DNA from: Halobacteriovorax sp.
Lineage (GTDB): Bacteria > Bdellovibrionota > Bacteriovoracia > Bacteriovoracales > Bacteriovoracaceae
DNA: 64,000 nucleotides
NCBI GenBank assembly: GCA_002720865.1
Contig: PBIO01000013.1
Location: 44,872-108,871 of the forward strand
Direction of reading: 5' to 3'
The notes beneath the pieces were generated by a model. The model did no database searches, was not told where the DNA came from, and was given only the letters and a program-made list of their open reading frames with translations. A program made the position numbers and the translations under genes. Every line of letters starts with the position of its first letter. Positions within the stretch are counted from its first letter, which is position 1. Shown here one piece after another: positions 8,151 to 16,638 of the stretch.

Positions 8151-8997
8151 TTTCACTCTCCAATAATTCTTTCTTTAGGCCTGACACTAACAAGAACTTT
8201 GCTATTACGTCATCGTCTATAGAAGTAAACTTAAAGTCGTTCACATTTTCTCTTACAACATTGATTTTTTCATTTAAAACATCATTATCACAGGTCTCAG
8301 AAAAATAATCAATTTCGCTTAATGTCGACTCCCTTAAGTATTCTAAATATTTCCTAAATTGCCCCGTATCTCCGCTAGATAAGCTAAAAACATACTCTTG
8401 AATTAATTTTGCCTGATCACTGTTTAGGGCCTGGCCATATTTCTTATTAAACTTTTCTGTCATAATCTTAACTGATAGTGAGTTAACATCTTCATCACGA
8501 TGGTATGACACGTCTTCTTCCACACGCTCAGTCATTAGCCACTCACAGACAATATCTTCATACTTTGCTATCCTTACTAAATCCGAAGCCCTTTCGCGGC
8601 GCCAATCATTTAATAAGGTTTGAATGGTCGCATATGACCTATAATCACCAACATGTTGGTGGTAAAAATTTTGATCATCTATTCGATAATTAATCTCTTT
8701 TATTAATGCTGCCTTTTCGCGGCGTAGCTGATCTTTATCAAATCCAATAGCGGCTTTTTTGGCCTCACCTAAAATTCTTGTAGCTAAAGACTCAGACTTA
8801 ACAGTCGTCTTAACTAGCGCATTAAATAATCTAAATTCTCTATATAATTGTGAGCCAGGTTTAAAATGCTTTTTTAAGATCTCTGATGTAACCTTGGCCT
8901 TGAGTTCATCGCCCTCAACCAAAGACTCAGAAATACATCTAAGTAACTGCTCATATATTATTCCAACATTACGTTTTTTATTATGTGCTTTTGCCAT
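8143..8997 (-). CDS. Conserved-looking protein between portal and prohead protease
   Basis: This 284-residue, mainly helical, charged protein opens MAKAHNKKRNVGIIYEQLL. It continues with KKHFKPGSQLYREFRLFNAL, a pattern I associate with the gene between portal and protease in marine T4-like phages. No catalytic motif is visible. In T4 this slot holds the prohead core genes 67 and 68, which are much smaller, so a prohead assembly role is plausible but unproven. Its start lies 17 bases inside the portal gene and its end overlaps the protease gene. Confidence 0.7.
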   Translation of the reverse strand: MAKAHNKKRNVGIIYEQLLRCISESLVEGDELKAKVTSEILKKHFKPGSQLYREFRLFNALVKTTVKSESLATRILGEAKKAAIGFDKDQLRREKAALIKEINYRIDDQNFYHQHVGDYRSYATIQTLLNDWRRERASDLVRIAKYEDIVCEWLMTERVEEDVSYHRDEDVNSLSVKIMTEKFNKKYGQALNSDQAKLIQEYVFSLSSGDTGQFRKYLEYLRESTLSEIDYFSETCDNDVLNEKINVVRENVNDFKFTSIDDDVIAKFLLVSGLKKELLESENG

Positions 8998-11089
8998 TGT
9001 TCTTAGAATTTCCTTCTTCTAAATCAATTTCTAATTCGATGTCATCATCCACCATGCCTGTTTCAGCAAGGAGACCCTTCTTAGGAATACTTATTGCGCT
9101 ACCAAGCTTACTTAACGTAGATTCAATCTCTTTAGTCATCTTAGCATGTTGAACTATCTTAGTATCCAAAAATTCATCCAATGCTGGATTGTATATCAAG
9201 TCTTCAGCATTTTCTCTAAATGGATTTCTCGTTACGGAACCCTTATCATACGGGTCATTCATTGAATCTTGAGTTCTTGCAGGTTTCCCTACAGAAGTCA
9301 TCTTAACAAAATCTGGCATATGCGTTGAGCGGGGCCCCGAAGTAACCTTTCGTTTCTTTTTGATGGGTTGATTAAAGACATTCCTAATTTGCTTTTGAGC
9401 TTTAGCTGGTGAATCTTCATCATCTATCGACAATCTAACTATGCTGTCTTCATCTTCATCGTCATCGTCGTCATCGTCATCAGAATTTAACGATGGTGTT
9501 AATGAAGTTAATAAGTCACCGGGGCTTAAATCAGATGCAAATATGTCTCCGCCCTCTTCGCCACCCTCGTCGCCGGCGGCGTCGCCGCCTTCATCATCTC
9601 CAAAAAGACCACCGCCGGCATCACCGCCGGCATCACCGCCACCGGCATCAGGCATAGGGCCGGGGAGTTTAATAGCCTCTGATTCTGGTAATTGAGTTTG
9701 TTCAACCCTAAGATCATCAAGTTTATCATCTAACTGGTCATCACGAATTTTTTGGATCTCTTCTGCTCGAAGGCCAATGACGTTTTTCCGAACCCATTCC
9801 CTTGATAAAACGCCTTCAGGCGCCTGGCCAGCTATTTCAAACTTTCTAGCAATTAGCTCTAACTTTTGCTGTTGGGCAACTGATGAAGGATTCGACAGCT
9901 TTAACTCAAAGTCAATTAGGTCTTCACCCTCATAACCATGTGAATATAAATGTATCATTGCCAATTTATTTAATTCAGCAAGTATTGTTTTCTGAATCCT
10001 TTGGATAGTCCTAGAAAATCGTATATCTTCCTGGGCCAACGTAGCCTTTGATCCAACATCTTCATCGTAGCCAAGATATGCACGGGGGATTTTTAATGCA
10101 GCAAAAAGCTTCTTCTGGATATATTCAACATCTTCAATTGCAGCAGTATTTGTTCCGCCGGCCAGCGTCTCAATTTTTGTACCGGATTCACCCCCGCGTA
10201 CGGGAAGAAAATAATCCTCATCGACGCTAAGCGGATTATAACGTAGATCTACCTGTCCGGTCGTTTTATCAACAATCGCATTTCTTTTAAGCGATGACTG
10301 GGCTTGTTCAAGATAATTTGCAACATTTTCAGGCGGGACGTTACCAACATCAATATAAAATACTCGTCTTTCAGGCGCACGAATGACACGATATACAAGC
10401 ATTGCATCCTCAATAAGGATTAACTGGCGCCAGATACGGCGCGCTGCTTCTAATACTGAGGATCCGTATGGTAAAAATGCATCATTTCCCAGCAGCCTAA
10501 AATGTGTAACCTGCCAGTTCTCTAATACCTGATTCCCTTGTGTAATCCACCTAAAACGAACAGCTGCCGGATCATTTGGGTCAAAGCCTTCCTCACGTTC
10601 AATCTCTGATATGGGTATTGGAAACGCATTTAAAACACCAAACTCAGGTGAAACATCATTGAATAAGAAAAAATCACCGTATTTACATAAGTTCCTTACC
10701 CATAATACCAGATTAAAATCTATATTAAGAGTATCATAAAAAACGGTCTCAAGTAATTCCTGTATTTTTCTATTTTCTGAGTAAATGTGGAGCATGTGCC
10801 CCTTCTCATCTGTTGAGACAGTCTCCTCAGAGTATATATCTAATGCAGATGCTATCTCAGGAGTTGATTCCATCTCGCTAAAATCGCTATACCTGGACAT
10901 TCTATCAAATGCACCGTATGCGCTTAGAGTGCTATTATAAACATCACTGTGAGCACGTTTAAACATCTCCATAGCAGATGATGCAGGCTTAGATGTAGAA
11001 ACGTCGCGGACCCTTCTTTTAACAATCGGACCAGATCGAAATAGTCTGGTTAATCTTTGAAACAAGTTTGGATTTTTCTTTGAAGCCAT
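8981..11089 (-). CDS. gp20: Portal vertex protein, T4 gp20 family
   Basis: This 702-residue protein forms the dodecameric DNA entry ring and nucleates prohead assembly. Diagnostic segments are YSDFSEMESTPEIASALDIY-type text near 65-90, NLCKYGDFFLFND, and then PYGSSVLEAARRIWRQL, LVYRVIRAPERRVFYIDVGN and GYDEDVGSKATLAQEDIRFS. These match gp20 of T4-like phages. The C-terminal third is unusual: a Gly/Asp-rich segment (about 475-520) and a run of Asp/Glu near 540-550 precede a basic patch. It is longer than T4 gp20 (524 aa), chiefly because of that tail. It follows the terminase gene. Confidence 0.95.
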   Translation of the reverse strand: MASKKNPNLFQRLTRLFRSGPIVKRRVRDVSTSKPASSAMEMFKRAHSDVYNSTLSAYGAFDRMSRYSDFSEMESTPEIASALDIYSEETVSTDEKGHMLHIYSENRKIQELLETVFYDTLNIDFNLVLWVRNLCKYGDFFLFNDVSPEFGVLNAFPIPISEIEREEGFDPNDPAAVRFRWITQGNQVLENWQVTHFRLLGNDAFLPYGSSVLEAARRIWRQLILIEDAMLVYRVIRAPERRVFYIDVGNVPPENVANYLEQAQSSLKRNAIVDKTTGQVDLRYNPLSVDEDYFLPVRGGESGTKIETLAGGTNTAAIEDVEYIQKKLFAALKIPRAYLGYDEDVGSKATLAQEDIRFSRTIQRIQKTILAELNKLAMIHLYSHGYEGEDLIDFELKLSNPSSVAQQQKLELIARKFEIAGQAPEGVLSREWVRKNVIGLRAEEIQKIRDDQLDDKLDDLRVEQTQLPESEAIKLPGPMPDAGGGDAGGDAGGGLFGDDEGGDAAGDEGGEEGGDIFASDLSPGDLLTSLTPSLNSDDDDDDDDEDEDSIVRLSIDDEDSPAKAQKQIRNVFNQPIKKKRKVTSGPRSTHMPDFVKMTSVGKPARTQDSMNDPYDKGSVTRNPFRENAEDLIYNPALDEFLDTKIVQHAKMTKEIESTLSKLGSAISIPKKGLLAETGMVDDDIELEIDLEEGNSKNNGKST

Positions 11090-11142
11090 GTCGTTCCCTA
11101 TTCTCTTCTACCCAAATATACTAGTTTTTGTAAAAGAATAAA

Positions 11143-12732
11143 TTATTTCAATAACCATGACATATCACCTAATGGACCATCAGAGCCTGAAACTGGTGCA
11201 CTTCCAATGCTAATTGGTTTAAATGGGTTTTGGTTCATGTTATTCCATGAACTAAATACCGATTTATCTGTAGAGTTACTATTTACAGCAAATGCCTGAA
11301 GCATTGCAGCGTTAATATCAACAGTGTGTTTATTGTATTCAGGTTTTGTATCATACAACCAAACACCTATAGCTAATGCTATTACTAAGTCATCATTTGC
11401 TCCTCTTTGAGCCTGAGCTTTGTTTCCTTTCCATATAAACGTCTTAAGTTCATCGTATAAACGAGAGGAATACGCATTAACTTGCCTATTTCTTAAAACC
11501 TCTTCAAGCTTTGTTAAGATCTGTACCCTTGACACACCTGATGTCGTGAAGCCGGCCTTGGAGATATTTCCTTCTCCATACATCGCAGCAAATTTATCTT
11601 TTTGATTTTTATAATAAAGATTTGGATACCCAAGCTCCTGTAGTTTCATAATAACTGCATAACCATATGAATTATTTTCTGGACATATAACTGCCTTGTT
11701 ATACCTCATCCCTGCTTCATTTAAAAGTGTAGCAAATTGATCAGGAGGTATTTTCCCTTTATATTCTGCAACTATCTCAGATTCGTTAGTATCTATAACA
11801 TGAAATGTAGAATAATCAGCTGCATCTCCTCTAGAAACATCTGCTGAAATAATATATTTGTGTTCTGTCAATGCATATTTCCAGACCCATACCCCCATGT
11901 CGGGGCCCCATTTTTCTAACGGGTTTTTTATACGGGTACGTATATATTCAATATCTTCAGCTGATAAAAATGTGTCTCCGGAGGCTGCAAAGTCACACAA
12001 CAACTCTTGCGCAATTTGTTTATTTGTTAAATTTTTACATTCGTCCTCAAACCACTCATCGCTTCTTTCTGGGTGTACATCCCATGGTAGCTTCGTAGGA
12101 TGAAACTCATTTTCCCCACTTGCTGCCTTCATATAGAGATCATAGTACTGACCACCTACGCCGTTAGGGGTCGACAAGACAATGGCACGGCCGCCCGTTG
12201 ACAGGGTAGGATATAACCCCATCCATAACTCATCAAAGTTTCTTACAAATGCGGCCTCATCGACGATTAGCAAAGACAATGCCTCTGATCTACCTGCATC
12301 ATCAGATGTTGGTACTGCCTTTATTTGAGATCCATTTGAAAACTCAATTGACTGCTTATTATTTGAAACTATCTCTGATAGCATCATCCATGGTGGTAGA
12401 CTCTTAATACCTACCTTTACCTTTTTAATAAAGTTCATTGCCACAGAAAGCTTTGTGGCAATTACTAATATGTTCTTATCTTTATAAAAAAGAGCTAACC
12501 ATGTAGCATATGCAGCAGACAATGTAGAAATACCCAGCTGCCTAGACTTCAAAATAACATTAAACCGGTTATCAACAAAGCTTTTAACACAATCATCTTG
12601 AAAATCATATGTATTAAAAGGAATTAGTCCTCTAGTGGGATGTTGAATCTTCATATATTTATTGAAAAAATATACGGGATCTTTTCCACACCGAACAATT
12701 TCTTTTACTTGTCTTTGTTTATTAACTGGCAC
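11143..12732 (-). CDS. gp17: Terminase large subunit, T4 gp17 family
   Basis: This 529-residue DNA-packaging motor has an N-terminal ATPase and a C-terminal RNase-H-fold nuclease. The Walker A region is SRQLGIST at 63-70, with Ile where T4 has the P-loop lysine; Lys62 just before may substitute. Walker B is LLIVDEAA with Asp158-Glu159. STPNG at 187-191 is the coupling motif. The nuclease begins around residue 295 (IISADVSRGDAADYS) and has ENNSYG and DDLVIALA further on. A TerL fold is clear despite the altered P-loop. No small terminase (gp16) is recognised nearby. Confidence 0.95.
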   Translation of the reverse strand: MPVNKQRQVKEIVRCGKDPVYFFNKYMKIQHPTRGLIPFNTYDFQDDCVKSFVDNRFNVILKSRQLGISTLSAAYATWLALFYKDKNILVIATKLSVAMNFIKKVKVGIKSLPPWMMLSEIVSNNKQSIEFSNGSQIKAVPTSDDAGRSEALSLLIVDEAAFVRNFDELWMGLYPTLSTGGRAIVLSTPNGVGGQYYDLYMKAASGENEFHPTKLPWDVHPERSDEWFEDECKNLTNKQIAQELLCDFAASGDTFLSAEDIEYIRTRIKNPLEKWGPDMGVWVWKYALTEHKYIISADVSRGDAADYSTFHVIDTNESEIVAEYKGKIPPDQFATLLNEAGMRYNKAVICPENNSYGYAVIMKLQELGYPNLYYKNQKDKFAAMYGEGNISKAGFTTSGVSRVQILTKLEEVLRNRQVNAYSSRLYDELKTFIWKGNKAQAQRGANDDLVIALAIGVWLYDTKPEYNKHTVDINAAMLQAFAVNSNSTDKSVFSSWNNMNQNPFKPISIGSAPVSGSDGPLGDMSWLLK

Positions 12733-12747
12733 CGTTTCATCTCTATT

Positions 12748-13125
12748 TTAGTTTTGTATTTCTAGCTCAATATCGCGCCGATAATACGCAACCTTACGAG
12801 GTGAATTTACTGTTGCAGATATTAGTTCAACATTATCACGGTTTGAAAGCTCTGAAGTTTTTAATGTATTGCCAGTTCGGTCTTTAAACTGTGACTTAAC
12901 ATCGCCCACCGCATCATTCAATATTTGCATTGATTCATCAATAAGCGCCTTGACTTGCTCTCTTAAAGCGATCTCAGACGCAAAATGAACAATTGTCTGA
13001 AATCTGAATGATACGATATCATCTTTAAGTTTGCATGTTACGCTGCGGCCATTTACTTCAGCAGATTTTCCCCACGTATGATTAACAATATCACCGAGTT
13101 GATTGATTTCTGTACTATTTAACAT
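12748..13125 (-). CDS. Hypothetical protein upstream of terminase
   Basis: This 125-residue soluble, mixed alpha/beta protein is not recognised. The centre (about 45-85) is a charged helix with LREQVKALIDESMQILNDAV, and the end YYRRDIELEIQN is strand-like. It lies immediately upstream of the terminase gene with a 15-base gap. A small terminase role is conceivable from position, but the N-terminal DNA-binding helix-turn-helix expected of such a protein is not evident. The ATG is preceded by AGGAGAAC, which is part of a tandemly duplicated 19-bp element. Confidence 0.6.
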   Translation of the reverse strand: MLNSTEINQLGDIVNHTWGKSAEVNGRSVTCKLKDDIVSFRFQTIVHFASEIALREQVKALIDESMQILNDAVGDVKSQFKDRTGNTLKTSELSNRDNVELISATVNSPRKVAYYRRDIELEIQN

Positions 13126-13126
13126 A

Positions 13127-13164
13127 AGTTCTCCTGTGATTCCTCAGTTCTCCTGTGATTCCTC
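13127..13164. repeat. Perfect tandem 19-bp duplication containing the ribosome-binding site
   Basis: Bases 13127-13145 and 13146-13164 are identical (plus-strand unit begins AGTTCTCCTG and ends TTCCTC). On the minus strand each copy contains CAGGAGAACT. The proximal copy supplies a well-spaced Shine-Dalgarno for the ATG at 13125. The distal copy places a second one 19 bases upstream with no start codon of its own. A recent slippage or duplication event is the simplest explanation. Confidence 0.9.
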
Positions 13165-13191
13165 ATCATTAGTAATTATTTACCTTTATCA

Positions 13192-13491
13192 TTATTTAAC
13201 TAGATAGGACGGTTGTAATAGTCTTTTCTCTTTTTCTTTTTCTATTTCATTGCTAGTCGGGCGCCTTCCTGCATGCCACCCGTCAATATCATATTCTACC
13301 CATTTCATAAAACAGCTAGCGCAACAACCGTATTTACTGTAAAGCGAGGCATCACTATAGTCACGCATTAAAAATCCACATATGTCACAATCTAAAGGAA
13401 CTGTCTTCATGTGCCCTTCAGGAATTATAATTTTAAATCCTGAAACGTCTTCTAGCATTTTTCTATTCTGTGTCAGTTTTTTCCAGACCAT
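13192..13491 (-). CDS. Small zinc-finger-like protein
   Basis: This 99-residue protein has two cysteine pairs, CDIC (about 35-38) and CCASC (about 56-60), separated by 17-18 residues. That suggests one zinc ribbon or finger. The flanking segment is FKIIIPEGHMKTVPLDCDIC, followed by tryptophans and a basic C-terminal tail. The start overlaps the end of the gp47/46 fusion by 29 bases, so it is translationally linked to recombination genes. An AGGT site lies 9 bases before the ATG. DNA or protein binding is inferred; the family is not named. Confidence 0.75.
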   Translation of the reverse strand: MVWKKLTQNRKMLEDVSGFKIIIPEGHMKTVPLDCDICGFLMRDYSDASLYSKYGCCASCFMKWVEYDIDGWHAGRRPTSNEIEKEKEKRLLQPSYLVK

Positions 13492-16400
13492 TACAAATTA
13501 CCTGTGCATTTTTTCCGTTAGAAGATATTTCGATAGTATTATCAACAATATCCTTGACTCCATCAACATGAGAAATTACTAAAATATTCTTAAACCACCG
13601 TTTTAAAGACTTAAGCAGCCTATTACAAGATTCAACATTCATATCATCTAATGCGCCAAATCCCTCATCAATTACCAGTAGATCAGTTTTTGGTAAAGAA
13701 GAAACATTAATAAGGGCTACTCGAATAGCTAAAGATGCCATCATTTTCTCCATCCCAGATCCGCATTCAATAATCCTACGTGAATCACCATAGTTTATGT
13801 AAATATCCATAGCATTCGACGTCGACTCAGCTTCGAGCTCCACAGTAAACCCAACAACATCCTGAAGAATTTTTGATATTTCTGCATTAATTGCAGGGAG
13901 TTGTGATGTTATAATTTGAAGTGGTATGCCTTTTTTTGAAACGGCATTCATAAATAATTCGTATGTTTTCCAGCTAGCCAATAACTCAGTGTACTTGTCC
14001 CTATCTGTCTTAAGCTTTATAATCTCATTTGATAAGCGGCCAATCAACTCACTTAAAGACATCCTCTTTGCATCAGTTGTGGTAATGTCATCAGTAAGAG
14101 AAACTATTTCACCCTTTATCTTTGTTATTTCAGCTGAAACATTGGCAGACGAAACCCTAAGCTTCATGTCATTTAAGATATTTGTATCTTTATCAATCTC
14201 AGAATCTAAAGAAGCTTCTCTAGATTGCAATCCATGAAGCTCAACCGTTTTGCTTGAAACTGTTACCTTAAGCTCTGATTCCTGCTTTAAAACATCATCA
14301 TACTTCTGTATTTTTGTACTTAAGTCTTCTAATAATAAAACGTCTAACGCTTTTTGTGCTACCTTTACCTGGCTTAATATCTCACCAGTCTTTTCTAGCT
14401 GCCCTGTTAATAATTTCTTGTTTTTATGTGATTCCTTTATAAATTTACATGTTGGAAATGAATCACCACAAGGGACTTCTTCAAGGCGCTTAATAGAATT
14501 CTTTTGTGTCTTTAATAACGTCTTTTCCCTCTCATGATCATGACGTAATTGAATTAGTGATCGCTCAAGACCAAGCTGCGCTGCTAATCTCTCTTTAAGA
14601 TCATCAATCGGAAAGACATTTCTAATATTTTCAATTTTTACTAATTTTTCGTTTAATATAGTAATTTCATCATTAAGGGCAGATATCCTTGATCTTGCTT
14701 GTAGTAATTCATTATTAGCAGCATCAATTTTTTTCTGCTGAATAGTAACATCATCCGGTGTTACGATATCTTTATCTTTGTGAGTAGCCAAAGAAATCTT
14801 AAGACCTTGAAGCTTTTTCCTTAGCTTGGTTAATTCTGCATCAACTAAGTCGCGATCTTTTGCTTTTGCATCATGTTCAATTTGTGCTTCTAGAATCTTT
14901 GTTTCATATTCAATATTTGGGACTGATTTTAATAAAGCCTTAACGGTCGCAGATTCATCCTTAACTAGGTCTAACATATTCTCAAATATGTTTAGATCTA
15001 AAAAGTTTGTTAGTATTGACTTTCGCTGAGTTGCCTTGTGTTTTATAAATGCATTCATTTCACCCTGGCTGGCTAGTGACGTTAATAGAAAGTCATCGCT
15101 AGTACCAATAAGGCTACGTAGAACCTTCTCAGTCTCGCGGCGTTGCTCTTCTGTCATATCAATTGCTAAGCCATCGTCAATTTTATGCAAATTTAAGTGT
15201 GTCACAGCATGAAGCTTTCCAGCCCTAGTTTCATGCTTAACAGATTGACGTTCAACACGAAAGTTCTTACCAGAAATTGCGATATCAATCCCCGCCTTAC
15301 AGAACCCCTTTCGTGAATTAATAATATGTAAATTTTTAATTGAACCCCTATCTGTTGTATTAAAAAGGCCATACATTATAGCGCCAGGGATTGATGATTT
15401 ACCTATCCTGTTAGGGCCAAATAGGCCTGTGATTCCCCCTAAATTCTCAAAATCAATTACATTACCTTTACCATAGGAAAATATATTATCAAACTCTAAA
15501 CGCCTAATAGACCACTTAATGTTTCTAGCAGCATCATTATGCGCTAGCTGATTTACGGTGGTTGTAGTTAGTTCCTCTAACTTATCCCACTCATCATCTG
15601 TTAAGTCTAAATCAGAATAATACTCTCTCATTAACTTACAATGTGTCTTAGAGTCTCGTAGATCATCCTTAAAAAATGACGTTCCATTTGACTTAATAAT
15701 TGTAACATCAGAGTCATACTCATTCTTATATACAACTTCAGTTGCATCCTTAAACTCTTTTAAAGCAGAATGTAATTGTTTTATCTCTGGTTGTGATATC
15801 GGTGAGTTCGTTCTAATTCTAAATCTAGAACCATCTGGATATGTCTCTGCAAAGTCTAATGTTGACTGAACATCTTCACTCCAGTCAATCGTCACAAATG
15901 GTTGATCATGGGGAATTTCATAAAACGTACTAGTGAAATTGTCTTTATCTTCAATTTCCCAAAACAAAAATCCCTTACCGGGTGTTTCCCCATAATTCTG
16001 CTGGATCGATGAACCACAATATGCCACACGCTTATCATCGTCCAAATATTGTACCTTATGAATATCACCAAGCATAGTAAAGTCATAATTCTTAAAGAAA
16101 TCTACATCTACTTCGCCCTCGATATTCCAATTGATGTCTGTCTTTGAGCCCCTAACACCTCCATGGAATAATGCAATATTAATTTCGTTAGGAGTAGGCT
16201 TAACATTCGGCCAGTTTTCTTCATCAAAACATGAAAATACTGACCAATTAAATCCCGGGATGCCAATCGGGTACGTACCAGAATTTTTGTATAAATGAAT
16301 ATTCGGATTATTTAATGCTGAAAGAATCGGGCTGATTGCATCTTGTCTATGCTTGTTTAAAATTAGGCCATCATGGTTCCCTAGAATGACATGTGTGGGG

Positions 16401-16621
16401 GCAATATCTGCTAGTGATGTAAACCACCAATTTAATATATCAATTAACTCAGGTGATATCCCCTGTGTCTTCGAGTGAACAATGTCACCACCGACGTAAA
16501 TAACATCCGGGTCAAGATCTTTTGCAATCTCAAAAAATTTCTCAAAAGACCTACGATATTCATCATGACGACTTAAGCCACGGAAATGAATATCCGAAAT
16601 GTGTATACACTTTAAACTCAT
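13463..16621 (-). CDS. gp47-gp46: Fused recombination endonuclease: gp47 (SbcD/Mre11) + gp46 (SbcC/Rad50)
   Basis: One uninterrupted 1052-residue frame holds both halves of the Mre11-Rad50 type DNA end-processing machine. Residues 1-240 carry the calcineurin-type nuclease motifs: DIH (Asp10, His12), GGDIVH (Asp46, His49), GNHD (82-84), FHGG (His153) and GDIHK (His188). From about 370 comes the SMC-type ATPase: GPNRIGKS Walker A (402-409), long coiled coils, and a hook with Cys718 and Cys725 (CX6C rather than CXXC). An SGMEKMM signature lies near 955, a VIDEGFGALD Walker B near 980, and an ISHVDG H-loop follows. All key residues appear intact. In T4 these are two genes. AGGAT precedes the ATG. 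Confidence 0.93.
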   Translation of the reverse strand: MSLKCIHISDIHFRGLSRHDEYRRSFEKFFEIAKDLDPDVIYVGGDIVHSKTQGISPELIDILNWWFTSLADIAPTHVILGNHDGLILNKHRQDAISPILSALNNPNIHLYKNSGTYPIGIPGFNWSVFSCFDEENWPNVKPTPNEINIALFHGGVRGSKTDINWNIEGEVDVDFFKNYDFTMLGDIHKVQYLDDDKRVAYCGSSIQQNYGETPGKGFLFWEIEDKDNFTSTFYEIPHDQPFVTIDWSEDVQSTLDFAETYPDGSRFRIRTNSPISQPEIKQLHSALKEFKDATEVVYKNEYDSDVTIIKSNGTSFFKDDLRDSKTHCKLMREYYSDLDLTDDEWDKLEELTTTTVNQLAHNDAARNIKWSIRRLEFDNIFSYGKGNVIDFENLGGITGLFGPNRIGKSSIPGAIMYGLFNTTDRGSIKNLHIINSRKGFCKAGIDIAISGKNFRVERQSVKHETRAGKLHAVTHLNLHKIDDGLAIDMTEEQRRETEKVLRSLIGTSDDFLLTSLASQGEMNAFIKHKATQRKSILTNFLDLNIFENMLDLVKDESATVKALLKSVPNIEYETKILEAQIEHDAKAKDRDLVDAELTKLRKKLQGLKISLATHKDKDIVTPDDVTIQQKKIDAANNELLQARSRISALNDEITILNEKLVKIENIRNVFPIDDLKERLAAQLGLERSLIQLRHDHEREKTLLKTQKNSIKRLEEVPCGDSFPTCKFIKESHKNKKLLTGQLEKTGEILSQVKVAQKALDVLLLEDLSTKIQKYDDVLKQESELKVTVSSKTVELHGLQSREASLDSEIDKDTNILNDMKLRVSSANVSAEITKIKGEIVSLTDDITTTDAKRMSLSELIGRLSNEIIKLKTDRDKYTELLASWKTYELFMNAVSKKGIPLQIITSQLPAINAEISKILQDVVGFTVELEAESTSNAMDIYINYGDSRRIIECGSGMEKMMASLAIRVALINVSSLPKTDLLVIDEGFGALDDMNVESCNRLLKSLKRWFKNILVISHVDGVKDIVDNTIEISSNGKNAQVICNGLEKTDTE

Positions 16622-16638
16622 AAACTATCCTACAGGAT

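Noticed and set aside
9450..9486. Trinucleotide-like repeat (TCATCG type) as a possible regulatory repeat
   Set aside because: It is coding sequence for the portal Asp/Glu run; codon repetition explains it.
9441..9695. Plus-strand frame starting with a run of serines
   Set aside because: Complement of the Asp/Glu run and Gly-rich linker of the portal gene.
16627..16638. Short palindrome ATCCT-AC-AGGAT before the gp47/46 start
   Set aside because: A five-base stem with a two-base loop is too weak for a terminator or operator; AGGAT is simply the ribosome-binding site.
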